A stretch of DNA of 64,000 bases, taken from contig NZ_JAHKQA010000047.1 of NCBI RefSeq assembly GCF_018860705.1, forward strand, positions 186,001 to 250,000, written 5' to 3'. The notes beneath the pieces are model-generated. The model saw nothing but the letters and a program-made list of their open reading frames with translations. It searched no databases and had not been told where the DNA came from. The first letter of the stretch is position 1; the number at the start of each line of letters is the position of its first letter. Below, piece by piece: positions 9,792 through 18,312 of this stretch. The translations under genes and the position numbers were made by a program. The DNA comes from Citreicella sp. C3M06. GTDB taxonomy: Bacteria > Pseudomonadota > Alphaproteobacteria > Rhodobacterales > Rhodobacteraceae.

Positions 9792-10161
9792 GGCGGGCTC
9801 CGAAAAAGACAATGGCACTGTAAAGGCACACGCCCGCCGCCTGCGCGGGCAGATAGGGCAAGCCCTGCGCAAGCGCCCCGGCGACCAGAGACAGGCTGAT
9901 GCCAAAGGCAACCAGCACAAGCGCGCCGTAGGCGACAAGGCTGCGCCGCACGGCGCCGCGATGGCGGAAGGTCCAGCGCCGGTTGAGTTGATACGAGATC
10001 AGCCAGCCGCACAGGTACCCGGCCGCGTTGCTCGCCGTCAGGCCAAGGCCAAGCCCCAGATGCAGCGCGGCAATCAGCGCCAGCCCGAAACCGGTGTTGA
10101 CCAGCCCGACAGCGCCATAGCGCCAGATCTGGCCGGTCAGAGGCGTGGCGGCGGCGCTCAT
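9769..10161 (-). CDS. GtrA-family membrane protein
   Basis: 130 residues, four hydrophobic segments, the size and pattern of GtrA proteins: an N-terminal WRYGAVGLVNTGFG and a middle GWLISYQLNRRWTF. GtrA members are thought to flip polyprenyl-phosphate-linked sugars to the periplasmic side. Its 3' end overlaps the GT2 start by 23 bp and its start lies 3 bp from the methyltransferase stop. Family assignment is strong; the exact sugar is unknown. Confidence 0.88.
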   Translation of the reverse strand: MSAAATPLTGQIWRYGAVGLVNTGFGLALIAALHLGLGLGLTASNAAGYLCGWLISYQLNRRWTFRHRGAVRRSLVAYGALVLVAFGISLSLVAGALAQGLPYLPAQAAGVCLYSAIVFFGARHVVFASH

Positions 10162-10164
10162 CGG

Positions 10165-10860
10165 TCAGCCCCTTTGCGCATAGGCGGCGTATTGCCCGCC
10201 AAGCGGGCACCAGCGCAGGGCGTTTTCCAGCCCCCGCAGCCGGGCCAGCGCGCGGGGAAAGAACACATGGTGATCGACCTTCGGCGCGTCCCAGCCCGCC
10301 GCGACCATACGCGCGCGCATCTCGCCCGATCCGATCAGCACGGCATTGGCATCGAACGGGCAGATCCGCACCGCGTGGCGGGTCAGCGGGTTCAGCGGGT
10401 TGTGTTCAAAGATCACCAGCCGCCCGCCGGGGCGCGTCACCCGGCGCAGTTCGCTTAGCCAGCGCAGATGTTCGGCCTCGGGGATGTGGTGGAACACGCA
10501 GGCGGTAAAGCTGATGTCAAAGCTGCCATCGGGGGCGGGAATGCCGCCCGCACCGATCAACAGCTGCGCCTCGCGCGCGCCGTGCAGACGCTGCGCGGCG
10601 GCAAGGCTTTGCGCCGACACATCCGCCGCGCTGATCTTCGAGCCGGGGAAATATTTGCGCAGGCCGGGCAACGAGTTGCCCATGCCGCTGCCGAAATCGA
10701 GGATCTGCGGGTCGCTATAGCCCCAGCCCCGCGCCATGCGGGCCAGTTCGCGGATCTTGTACTCGGCGAAATAGCCCGGGGTTTCCCCCGACAGGCGAAT
10801 GCTTTGGGCGTGCTGCGCGGCGTACTCGCCAACATAACTGTCGAATTCTGCGTCAAGCAT
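10165..10860 (-). CDS. SAM-dependent class I methyltransferase
   Basis: 231 residues from the ATG at 10860, selected because GAAGGA lies 6 bases upstream; the longer in-frame reading has unlike composition. The Rossmann motif I is ILDFGSGMGNS (about residues 54-64), motif II has SAADVS, and a later FEHNPLNPLT matches small-molecule or lipid/sugar methyltransferases of the Methyltransf_11/12 group. It is the first gene of the four-gene gtr-like operon, so it may methylate the sugar, polyprenyl lipid or polymer handled there. That link is inferred from position only. Confidence 0.8.
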   Translation of the reverse strand: MLDAEFDSYVGEYAAQHAQSIRLSGETPGYFAEYKIRELARMARGWGYSDPQILDFGSGMGNSLPGLRKYFPGSKISAADVSAQSLAAAQRLHGAREAQLLIGAGGIPAPDGSFDISFTACVFHHIPEAEHLRWLSELRRVTRPGGRLVIFEHNPLNPLTRHAVRICPFDANAVLIGSGEMRARMVAAGWDAPKVDHHVFFPRALARLRGLENALRWCPLGGQYAAYAQRG

Positions 10861-11110
10861 GCCGTGTCCTTCGGAAATTGGCGGGCGAGTACGGGTATCG
10901 CCCCGAACTTGGGCGAGAGTTTGTCGCATCGCGGGTGAATTCATGCGCCCGCCGCCGCTGCCTTTGCGGGGACTTGCCGGCTGCCCGGCGGTGGCGGGGT
11001 CGCGTTTCGCCATGCACTGAGCGCATGGCGGCAAGACCCAGCGTTCGGTGGTGCTGCGACGCAGCATGCCCTAGATTCGAGGCAACAAAGATTCTGCACG
11101 GAGCGCCGCA

Positions 11111-11299
11111 ATGGCCCATCTCGACCTGACCCACTTCCCCCGCGTCCACTTCAACCCGTTTGGCTTTTTTGCCCGGTTTGGCAAAGCCTTCAGCGAAGCG
11201 CTGCACATGAGCCGCGTCGCGGAAGATGCCATGGCACGCGGCGAAACCGGTGAAGCACTGCACAAGACCCTGCAGCGCGAGTGGAATGCTCTCAACTGA
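11111..11299 (+). CDS. Small conserved-looking protein, 62 aa, function unknown
   Basis: 62 residues with GGAGCG about 6 bases before the ATG. The sequence has a Phe/Pro-rich start (FNPFGFFARFGKAF) and an amphipathic Arg/Glu-rich second half, with no membrane segment or metal motif. I do not recognise a family. It is divergent from the methyltransferase operon and followed by a strong GC hairpin, which supports a real transcript. Confidence 0.5.
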   Translation: MAHLDLTHFPRVHFNPFGFFARFGKAFSEALHMSRVAEDAMARGETGEALHKTLQREWNALN

Positions 11300-11314
11300 T
11301 CGGCTTGCCACTCA

Positions 11315-11342
11315 GCGGGGCCGCTATACTGTCAGGCCCCGC
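11315..11342 (+). terminator. GC hairpin after the small gene
   Basis: Perfect 8-bp inverted repeat GCGGGGCC/GGCCCCGC with a 12-base loop, 15 bases after the stop at 11299. There is no T-run, so it may end transcription only partly. Confidence 0.5.
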
Positions 11343-11613
11343 CTGTGCCGTCTTGTTGCGTAGGCGCTGATCGCGCCGCCGTCGCGCCGCGCAAGACCGG
11401 ATCAACGCAAGCGACCACGATCAGCCCGCGCCCGGCCGCAGCGCCAAAGCGCTACGGGCCAAGGCGCTGATCAAAGACATGACCTCCCCTCCCTATTCCC
11501 CCGGTTGTGACCGGCGCTGATCCGTCCTCGGGCGCGCCTTGTGCGTCGTGGCAACGTGGCGTGGCCACTGGCGGCGCTTGCAAGGCTTGCCAGCGCCGGG
11601 GTGCGCTCCTATA
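11343..11613. other. Non-coding interval before parDE
   Basis: Together with the hairpin before it, this makes 344 bases without a gene between the 62-aa gene and parD. The sequence is GC-rich and contains no convincing gene. The right end carries a TATACT -10-like element at 11611-11616 that probably belongs to the parDE promoter. Confidence 0.4.
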
Positions 11614-11624
11614 CTACTCAGTAG
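11614..11624 (+). promoter_or_regulatory. Palindrome in the parDE promoter, candidate autoregulatory operator
   Basis: CTACTCAGTAG is a perfect 11-bp palindrome overlapping a TATACT -10-like element and 20 bases before the parD ATG. ParD antitoxins repress their own operon by binding such sites; the assignment here is inference from position. Confidence 0.5.
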
Positions 11625-11643
11625 CACCAACGGGAGGCACACC

Positions 11644-11913
11644 ATGTCCGTCAAGGCTTCGGTTTCCATGTCCGACCAGCAAGATGCCTTTGTCCGGGCG
11701 CTTGTGCAGCAAGGTCGTTTTGCCAGCGCCAGCGCGGTGGTGCAGCGCGGGCTGGATCTGCTGCAACAGGAGACCGAACGCGAGGCGGCGGAACTGGCCG
11801 CGCTGCGCGCCTTTTTCACCGAGCGCGCCAATGGCCCGTTCGATGACACCGAGACCGCCCGCAGCGCCGCGCAAGACATGATCGCCCGCAAACGCGCCGC
11901 GCATGGTCTATGA
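11644..11913 (+). CDS. parD: ParD-like type II antitoxin
   Basis: 89 residues from the ATG at 11644, which follows GGGAGG by 5 bases. The N-terminal part (SVKASVSMSDQQDAFVRALVQQGRFASASAVVQRGL) reads as a ribbon-helix-helix domain, followed by a Glu/Ala-rich C-terminal arm that would wrap the toxin. This is the standard ParD/CopG-like plan at the usual length. It overlaps parE by 11 bp, so toxin translation is coupled. It neutralises ParE by direct binding and represses its own promoter. Confidence 0.85.
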   Translation: MSVKASVSMSDQQDAFVRALVQQGRFASASAVVQRGLDLLQQETEREAAELAALRAFFTERANGPFDDTETARSAAQDMIARKRAAHGL

Positions 11914-12250
11914 GATCCGGCGCGCGGTTGCCTGCCGCCGGGATCTCGAGTCGATCTTCGACCATCTGCTGAACGCTTACGGCGATCTGGGCGCATCGCC
12001 GCAGGAGGCCTTTGATCAGGCGGTGAACCGTCTGCACGGCATCGAAGAGGACATCGACGCGCTGGCCCGCCAGCCGCATCAGGGCACGCTGTGGCCCGAG
12101 GTGATGGACGGTCTGCGCTGGGTCACCCGGCGCCGCGCGATCTTTTACTTTCGCATCGACGAGACCGCCCGGCGCATCGACCTTCTGGCGGTGTTCTTTG
12201 GCGGGCAGGATCACAAGGTGCAGATCCTTGCGCGGATCCGGCAGGGCTGA
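11903..12250 (+). CDS. parE: ParE/RelE-fold toxin
   Basis: 115 residues of the RelE/ParE superfamily: an N-terminal YEIRRAVACRRDLESIFDHL helical hairpin, a central GLRWVTRRRAIFYF strand pair and a C-terminal IDLLAVFFGGQDH strand. ParE toxins inhibit DNA gyrase. It starts inside the end of parD (11-bp overlap). The pair sits alone among housekeeping genes, as expected for a small stabilising module. Confidence 0.85.
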   Translation: MVYEIRRAVACRRDLESIFDHLLNAYGDLGASPQEAFDQAVNRLHGIEEDIDALARQPHQGTLWPEVMDGLRWVTRRRAIFYFRIDETARRIDLLAVFFGGQDHKVQILARIRQG

Positions 12251-12388
12251 CCCCGATTCCGCCCCGCGCGGGTGCATCAGCCCTTGCGCCACGATCGGCG
12301 CGATTTTCCGATGACACGCAGAGATTTGAGGGATTGGCGCGGCCCCCGGCGCGGCGTTACATCGGCGCAGTTTTGCGAAAGGATCGAT

Positions 12389-13600
12389 ATGAACCGCTGG
12401 GCCGTCCTAGGCAATCGCGGCTACCCGAGTTTTCTGGCGGCGCTGTTTTTCAACGGGCTGTCGGTGCAGGTGCAGACCGTCGCCGTGGGCTGGCAGCTTT
12501 ACGAGCTGACCGGCGATCCGATGGATCTGGCATGGGTCGGGCTGTCGCAATTCCTGCCGGCGCTGGCGCTGGTTCTAATCACCGGGGCTGCCGCCGACCG
12601 CTTTCCCCGGCGCAGGCTGATGGGGATCTGCCTTGGCGTGATGGCGGCGATTTCGATGGGCTTTCTGTGGCTGACGCAGGCGGGGCAGCTGTCGGCCGGA
12701 TATGTGTTTGCGCTGATGGCGCTGTTTGGCGCCGCGCGGGCGTTCTATAACCCGGTGCGCCAGTCGCTGGCCCCCAACCTGGTAATCGCCCGGCATCTGC
12801 CCGCCGCGCTGGCGCTGAACAGCTCGGCCTTCAAGATTTCGATGATCGTCGGGCCGGTGCTGGGGGGCATCCTGTATGGCCTCGCGCCGGGGCTGGCCTA
12901 TGCGGTGGCGGGGGCGGCATCGCTGGTGTCGGTGGGGCTGGTGTTGCTGGTGCCAAAGCCGAAGCACAGCGGCGCCCCCCGCAAGCAGGGCCGGGACGAG
13001 CTGACCGCTGGCATTCGGTTCATTCTGGCGCAGCCGATCCTGCTGGGGGCGATCTCGCTCGATCTGTTCGTGGGGCTGGTGGGAGGCGCGATTGCGCTGT
13101 TGCCGGTCTATGCCAGCGATATCCTTGGCACCGATGCCACCGGACTTGGCATCCTGCGCGCCGCCCCGGCGGTGGGGGCGATCATCGTCGGAGGCTGGCT
13201 GGCATCAAAGCCCATCACCGGCGGCGCGGGGGCCAAGCTGTTCTGGTCGATCGCGGTGTTCGGCATCGCTACGGTGGTGTTCGCGCTGTCGGCCAACCTG
13301 TGGCTGTCGGCGCTGGCGCTGGCGGTGCTGGGCGGGGCCGACATGATCAGCGTGGTGATCCGCGCCTCGCTGGTGCAACTGAACACGCCCGATGGGCTGC
13401 GCGGGCGGGTCAACGCGGTGAACGTGCTGTTCATCGGCGCCTCCAATGAGCTGGGCGCGTTCCGGGCGGGCAGCATGGCGGCGTTCCTTGGTCCGGTGGT
13501 GGCGGTGGCAGCGGGCGGCGTTGCCGCGCTGGCGGTCTGCGCCGTGTATCTGCGGCTGTTCCCCGGCCTGCGCCGCGCCGACCGGCTGGGGCCCGATTGA
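12389..13600 (+). CDS. MFS exporter of the EntS-like branch
   Basis: 403 residues from the ATG at 12389, preceded by GAAAGGA. Twelve hydrophobic segments are visible; the A-loop DRFPRRRLMGI between helices 2 and 3 is the MFS signature, and QSLAPNLV and GLRGRVNAVN match the EntS/DUF894-type efflux branch. Such proteins export siderophores, drugs or other small molecules by proton antiport. No partner genes are nearby, so the substrate is open. A non-coding interval with a repeat element follows. Confidence 0.85.
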   Translation: MNRWAVLGNRGYPSFLAALFFNGLSVQVQTVAVGWQLYELTGDPMDLAWVGLSQFLPALALVLITGAAADRFPRRRLMGICLGVMAAISMGFLWLTQAGQLSAGYVFALMALFGAARAFYNPVRQSLAPNLVIARHLPAALALNSSAFKISMIVGPVLGGILYGLAPGLAYAVAGAASLVSVGLVLLVPKPKHSGAPRKQGRDELTAGIRFILAQPILLGAISLDLFVGLVGGAIALLPVYASDILGTDATGLGILRAAPAVGAIIVGGWLASKPITGGAGAKLFWSIAVFGIATVVFALSANLWLSALALAVLGGADMISVVIRASLVQLNTPDGLRGRVNAVNVLFIGASNELGAFRAGSMAAFLGPVVAVAAGGVAALAVCAVYLRLFPGLRRADRLGPD

Positions 13601-14019
13601 GCTGATCGCCCATGCGGCCCGCACCATGCCTGACAGCCGTGCCGTCACATCACATACGCTGGCGCGGGGCGGCGGGGCCGAGGGGGCGCTGCCCCCGCCC
13701 TGCGGGCCCCCCGGAGTTAATCTGGCAAGATGAAGGGCGCGGCTCTGCAACAAGCCCAACGCGCGGCCGTATCGTTCCACCGGCCCCAGTTCCCCGCCGC
13801 TGTGCTAGATCACCTTCAGTGCCTCGCCAGGCCTTTTGGTGACATTGCCCCCCCATGGCTGGAGCGCCACGACAACATCAGGATGGGGGGCGTGAAGCTG
13901 GCGGACGTCTTGTGTTTGGCGGTGCCGCTCGGCGTAGGTATCGGGGTGGTGCCAACGCGCAACAGGGCGTCGAGGTCACCGTGACGCGCCTATCCCATGG
14001 GCTCGCCGCTTGAAGAGGG
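13601..14019. other. Non-coding interval with repeat element
   Basis: No intact gene. It carries the Rhodobacterales-type repeat at 13681-13735 and then sequence of unclear origin running up to the decayed P450 locus. A leftward reading of about 55 codons near 13820-13985 looks weakly protein-like but lacks a start and any family signature. Confidence 0.4.
13681..13735. repeat. Intergenic GC element, Rhodobacterales type, copy 1
   Basis: Runs GGGGGCGCTGCCCCC, then a GC-rich spacer, a CCCCCCGGAG core, a short AT-rich step and AAGATGAAG. The same order occurs at 24711-24760. I recall this element as abundant between genes of Rhodobacteraceae genomes; its role is unknown. Confidence 0.7.
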
Positions 14020-15083
14020 GGAGCCATGTTTGACCACGGCGCGTTTAGGGCGCGCCAGCCAGAGCATGCGGCGCAACCGGGCATTGCCGTTCTCAGCATC
14101 GCGGATACATCGAGGCGCGGCGCGGCTTGATTGTCGAGATAGATGCCGATCCGGTCGGCAAAGGGCAAGCTGTTCAGGCCGCCCCCAAAGGGCGCCCGGT
14201 CGCGCGAGCGTGCCGAGAAATGGCATTCGAACGGCTTGCCTTGCCGGTGCAAAGCCCAGGCCATTGCCAGCACCGGCGTCATGCCGATTCCGCCGCCAAA
14301 CAGGATACTTTGCGCGGCGGCCTTCTCCTGCGGGAAATTGTTGCGCGGCGAGCTGATCGCCATCGCCCTACCGGGCGCAAAACGCGCGTGCATGGCGATG
14401 GAGCCACCGCGCGATTTCGGCTCTTTGTGCACAGCGATCCGGTAGGCCGCTGCGGTGTCATTGATCAGCGAATACTGCCGCACCAGCCCGTCGCGGATAT
14501 GCCCATCGATGTGGGCGCCGGGGCTTGCCTTGGGCAGCGGGCGCCTTGCGTCGAGGTCAGCATCAGCGCCAAGATACCTGCCGCGACCTGCTCGCGCGCC
14601 GCAGCCCTGACGCAGTGCCTCGTGCACCGCAGAGCGGCAAAGATCCGGGTTGTCGCGCAGCCTGTCCCAATCCGCAGGATTTTGCGACAATTGAGAGATC
14701 GGCTGGACGGTGAGCGAAATCGTCGGATCGATGTCATCGCGGAGCGCAAAGGGTGCGAGATCGACATCCAGCTTGCCCGGATCGAGCAGATCAAGGATGC
14801 AGTAGGTCCAGTTGCCCGGCTTCGGCGTATCAGGGTTCACCTGACTGCTGATGAGGGCGCGCATTTTCTTTTTGGCCGCGACCGGCTGCGTCCCACGCTC
14901 GTTCCTAACGCCCAGAACGTCAAAGGCCGCTGCGGCCCATTTCAGCGTGTTCTCCTTGTCGAAATCCGGCAGCCCGACCAATTGCGACACGATCATGGGC
15001 GGCAGATGCTGCGACTGGTCCGAGACCGCGATAAAGGTCACCTGACCGGTGGCGTCGCGAAACCGCGCTTTCCAGCGGTTCAA
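14020..15083 (-). pseudogene. Decayed P450-reductase fusion (CYP116B-like) with IclR residue
   Basis: A leftward frame reads through fragments of several proteins. After a short IclR-effector-like piece (RFRDATGQVTFIAV) comes a P450 stretch with VSQLVGLPDFDKENTLKWAA, and later TISL, SQNPADWDRLRDNP and AVHEALR, which correspond to helices up to the K-helix region. The heme loop with its Cys is missing. The reading then passes through a frameshift (VAAGILALMLTS lies in another frame) into a reductase: PGAHID, GLVRQYSL (flavin motif), SRGGSIAMH, FGGGIGMTPVLAMA (NAD motif). The C-terminal 2Fe-2S domain is absent. The order matches self-sufficient CYP116B enzymes. It cannot be functional as a monooxygenase. 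Confidence 0.75.
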
Positions 15084-15119
15084 GTCGGCGCAGCAAGCTG
15101 AGGCGTCAGGAACCCGGTT

Positions 15120-15267
15120 CGTATTGGCGATCGCTGCGCGATGGCGCTGCTGCGAGGGGCATGAGGGAATGATGCGCCTGCAACGCCGTCATCCCGGCCA
15201 GCGCGGCGAGATCCTTGACGCCAAGCGGTCTTTCAGAGCGTTCAAAGGCGCGCAGCCCGTCATAGGC
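15120..15267 (-). pseudogene. Fragment of an IclR-type helix-turn-helix domain
   Basis: The leftward frame reads AYDGLRAFERSERPLGVKDL, then AALAGMTALQAHHSLMPL, the spacing of an IclR N-terminal winged helix (Leu-rich first helix, then LAALAGM...A.H). It ends at a stop after about 50 codons. The next gene fragment to its left begins with an IclR effector-like piece, so a regulator gene appears to have been broken and mostly deleted. Confidence 0.45.
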
Positions 15268-15407
15268 CCGGATCCCCCTTGCGGGTGTCCAGTTCGGTCA
15301 GCTGTTTTGGACCCGATCCTGATGTATGTGCCATGACGCGCCCGATCCCGTGCTTTTCCCAGCGCCAGCCCGGCCCCCGGATTTTGCAACACTCGGGGGC
15401 CGTGCGT

Positions 15408-17054
15408 TTAAAGGTCGGTCAATGTGCCAAGATAGGCTTCGGCGGCGAATCCGATGGTTTCCGACAAGGTGGGATGGGGGTGAATGGTCAGGCCGATGTC
15501 TTCGGCATCCGCGCCCATCTCGATCGCGAGGGCGATTTCGGCGATCAGATCGCCCGCATGTGGCCCGACGATCCCGGCGCCAAGCACCCTGCCGGTGTCG
15601 GGATCAAAGATCAGCTTGGTCACCCCGTCATCGCGGCCCAACGACAGCGCACGCCCGGATGCCATCCATGGGAACTTGCCGGTTTTCACCTTTATCCCCT
15701 TTGATTTCGCGTCATTTTCCGTCAAGCCGATCCAAGCGACCTCGGGGTCGGTATAGGCCACAAAGGGGATGCAGGTCGCGTCGAACGCCGCCTTTTCGCC
15801 GCAGGCCACCTCGGCGGCGACCTTCGCCTGATGCACCGCCTTATGCGCCAGCATCGGTTGCCCGACCACATCCCCGACGGCGAATATATGCGGCTGGCCG
15901 GTCTGCATCAGCGCGTTCACCGGCAGGAACCCGCCCGCATCCATCGCAACGCCCGCCGCTTCGGGGGCGAGTGTCGCGCCATTGGGCCGCCGCCCCACCG
16001 CGACCAGAATCCGGTCATAGGCGAGGGTTTGCACGCCCTCTGGCCCCTCCAGCGTCGCGGTCAGGCTTTCGGCCGCCTCGACGCGCGTGACCTTGGTGCG
16101 GGTGCGCAGCGTGTAGGCTGCCTCGAGCCGCTTGGCCAAGGGTCGGACGATATCGGCATCAGCGCCCGGTATGATCTGATCCGCCAGTTCGACGATGTCG
16201 ATGTCACTGCCAAGCGCGGCATAGACCTGAGCCATTTCCAGCCCGATGATGCCGCCGCCGATCACCAGCATGCGCTTGGGGATCTCGGCGAGGTCCAGCG
16301 CGCCGGTGCTGTCGATGATGCGGGGATCCTCGGGCAGGAACGGCAGGCGCACGGGCTCGGACCCGACCGAGATGATCGCCTGATCGAACCCCAGATCCAG
16401 CCCGCCGTCGGCGGTATCGACACGCAATTGATGCGGCCCGGTGAACTGCGCGGTGCCGCGAATGAGCCGCACCTTGCGGCGCTTTGCCAGCCCCGCAAGC
16501 CCGCCCGTCAGGCGCCCGACGACGCCATCCTTGAAGGCGCGCAGCTTGTCCAGATCGATCGCAGGGGGCGCAAACCCCATGCCATGTTCGGCGGCCGCCA
16601 TCGCATCGCTGCTCAGTTTCGCCATATGCAGCAGGGCCTTGGACGGGATGCACCCGACATTGAGGCAGACCCCGCCAAGACTGGCGCGCGGATCGATCAG
16701 CACCACGTCGCGCCCCAGATCCGCCGCGCGAAACGCCGCCGTATAGCCCCCCGGCCCGGCCCCGATCACCACCAGCGAGGCGTGATCGGCTGCCGCCGCT
16801 GCCGCCTGAGCGATCGCCCCTGTCGCCTCGATCCGCATGATCAGGCTGCCTTCGCTGACGCGCTCGCCTTCGGTGACGAGGATCTCGGTGATTATTCCGG
16901 CAACCGGGCTGGGAATATCCAGCGTCGCCTTGTCGGATTCCAGCATCAGGATCAGGTCATCCACCGCGACCACATCGCCCACGGCGACCGCGATTTCGAT
17001 GATCGGCACCTCGTTGAAATCGCCGATTGCCGGGATCAGAATATCTGTTGTCAT
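15408..17054 (-). CDS. lpdA: Dihydrolipoyl dehydrogenase (E3) with N-terminal lipoyl domain
   Basis: 548 residues. Start at 17054 (MTTDIL), with GAGGG a few bases upstream, rather than the GTG/ATG 12 bases earlier. Residues 1-80 form a lipoyl domain with the lysine in ESDKATLD. Then comes a full flavin disulfide reductase: FAD motif GAGPGGYTAA, redox pair in GGVCLNVGCIPSKALL, NAD motif GGGIIGLEMAQ, FAVGDVV, and the C-terminal interface HPHPTLSE. It reoxidises dihydrolipoamide in the pyruvate dehydrogenase complex. Last gene of the aceE-E2-E3 operon, 8 bp after the E2 stop. Confidence 0.95.
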   Translation of the reverse strand: MTTDILIPAIGDFNEVPIIEIAVAVGDVVAVDDLILMLESDKATLDIPSPVAGIITEILVTEGERVSEGSLIMRIEATGAIAQAAAAAADHASLVVIGAGPGGYTAAFRAADLGRDVVLIDPRASLGGVCLNVGCIPSKALLHMAKLSSDAMAAAEHGMGFAPPAIDLDKLRAFKDGVVGRLTGGLAGLAKRRKVRLIRGTAQFTGPHQLRVDTADGGLDLGFDQAIISVGSEPVRLPFLPEDPRIIDSTGALDLAEIPKRMLVIGGGIIGLEMAQVYAALGSDIDIVELADQIIPGADADIVRPLAKRLEAAYTLRTRTKVTRVEAAESLTATLEGPEGVQTLAYDRILVAVGRRPNGATLAPEAAGVAMDAGGFLPVNALMQTGQPHIFAVGDVVGQPMLAHKAVHQAKVAAEVACGEKAAFDATCIPFVAYTDPEVAWIGLTENDAKSKGIKVKTGKFPWMASGRALSLGRDDGVTKLIFDPDTGRVLGAGIVGPHAGDLIAEIALAIEMGADAEDIGLTIHPHPTLSETIGFAAEAYLGTLTDL

Positions 17055-17062
17055 CACCGCCC

Positions 17063-18301
17063 TCACACCGACAACCGGCGGAAATCGCCAAGGATCGTTG
17101 ACACATGCGCAAGGAAGCGCGCCGCAAGAACCCCGTCCACGACGCGGTGATCCCAGCTCAGGCTGAGCGGCTGGATCAGGCGCGGCAGGAATTGCGCGCC
17201 GTCCCAGACCGGCTGGATCGCCGCCCGCGTCATGCCCAGTATCGCAACCTCGGGCGCGTTGATGATCGGGGTAAAGCCCGTGCCGCCAACGCCGCCGAGC
17301 GAGGAAATGGTGAAGGTCGCGCCCTGCATATCGCTGGGTTTGATCTTGCCCGTCCGCGCGGCGCTGGCAAGGTCAGCCATCTCGGCCGCGATCTCGCGCA
17401 GGCCCTTCTGGTCGGCCTGCCTGATCACCGGCACCACCAGCCCATCGGGCGTATCGGCGGCAACGCCGATGTTCCAATAGCGCTTCATCACCAAGCTGTC
17501 GCCATCGAGCGAGGCGTTGAATTTCGGGAAGGCCTTCAAGGCCGAGACCACCGCTTTGACGGTAAAGGCCAGCATGGTGAGCTTGGCCGCGTCGCTCGCC
17601 TCGGCGTTCAGCGTCTTGCGAAAGGTCTCCAGATCGGTGACATCGGCGGCGTCGAAATTGCAGACATGCGGGATGATCAGCGCATTGCGCGCCAGAGCGG
17701 GGCCGGAGAGTTTGGCGATCCGCGACAGGGGCTGGCGATCAACCGGGCCGAATTTAGCAAAATCGACCTGCGGCCAGTCGGGCAGACCCGCCGTGGCAGA
17801 GGGCGCGGCCAGGGTTTCCGCCCCTTTGGTCAGTTCGGCTTTCACGAAGGCTTCGACATCTTCGCGCAGGATCCGGCCTTTTGGCCCGGTTCCCGCAATC
17901 CCCGCAATCGCCACGCCAAGGCTGCGCGCAAATTTGCGCACCGAGGGCGAGGCGTGGGCGGGCGCGCCCGTTTCGTGCATCTGCGGTGGCAGCGGCGCCT
18001 TAGTCTCTGGCGCGAGCGGCGCCGGGGCGTGCTTTGACGGCGCAGGCGTTATCATGCTGCCCTCGCTTTCCAGTCGCAAGATCAGCGTGCCTTGGCTCAC
18101 CTTGGTGCCTTCGGCCAGTTCGATTGCCGCGATGCGCCCCGCCTGCGGGCTGGGGATGTCCAGCGTCGCCTTGTCGGATTCCACGATCAGGATGATGTCT
18201 TCCGCCGCGATCACATCGCCCACCGACACCGGAATTTCGACCACGGGAACGTCGGAGAAATCGCCGATATCGGGGACGTGAATGTCGATCGTTTGTGCCA
18301 T
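17063..18301 (-). CDS. aceF: Pyruvate dehydrogenase E2, dihydrolipoamide acetyltransferase
   Basis: 412 residues from MAQTID at 18301, which gives a 6-base spacing to GAGGGGG; the ATG two codons earlier touches the ribosome-binding site. One lipoyl domain (residues 1-80, ESDKATLD), a Pro/Ala linker, a peripheral subunit-binding domain (about 125-160, PSVRKFARSLGV) and the catalytic core ending with SLSWDHRVVDG, whose His-Asp is the acyltransferase site. Only one lipoyl domain is present, against three in E. coli AceF. It transfers acetyl groups to CoA. It sits 11 bp after aceE. Confidence 0.93.
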   Translation of the reverse strand: MAQTIDIHVPDIGDFSDVPVVEIPVSVGDVIAAEDIILIVESDKATLDIPSPQAGRIAAIELAEGTKVSQGTLILRLESEGSMITPAPSKHAPAPLAPETKAPLPPQMHETGAPAHASPSVRKFARSLGVAIAGIAGTGPKGRILREDVEAFVKAELTKGAETLAAPSATAGLPDWPQVDFAKFGPVDRQPLSRIAKLSGPALARNALIIPHVCNFDAADVTDLETFRKTLNAEASDAAKLTMLAFTVKAVVSALKAFPKFNASLDGDSLVMKRYWNIGVAADTPDGLVVPVIRQADQKGLREIAAEMADLASAARTGKIKPSDMQGATFTISSLGGVGGTGFTPIINAPEVAILGMTRAAIQPVWDGAQFLPRLIQPLSLSWDHRVVDGVLAARFLAHVSTILGDFRRLSV

Positions 18302-18312
18302 GCTCATCCCCC

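Noticed and set aside
13800-13990. A possible transposase or other gene fragment near the P450 remnant
   Set aside because: A leftward reading of about 55 codons has no motif I can assign and no inverted repeats or target duplications were found.
13878-15083. A single 401-codon protein from the open leftward frame
   Set aside because: Its parts match different proteins or lie out of frame with the rest of the domain; it is treated as a pseudogene locus, not a gene.
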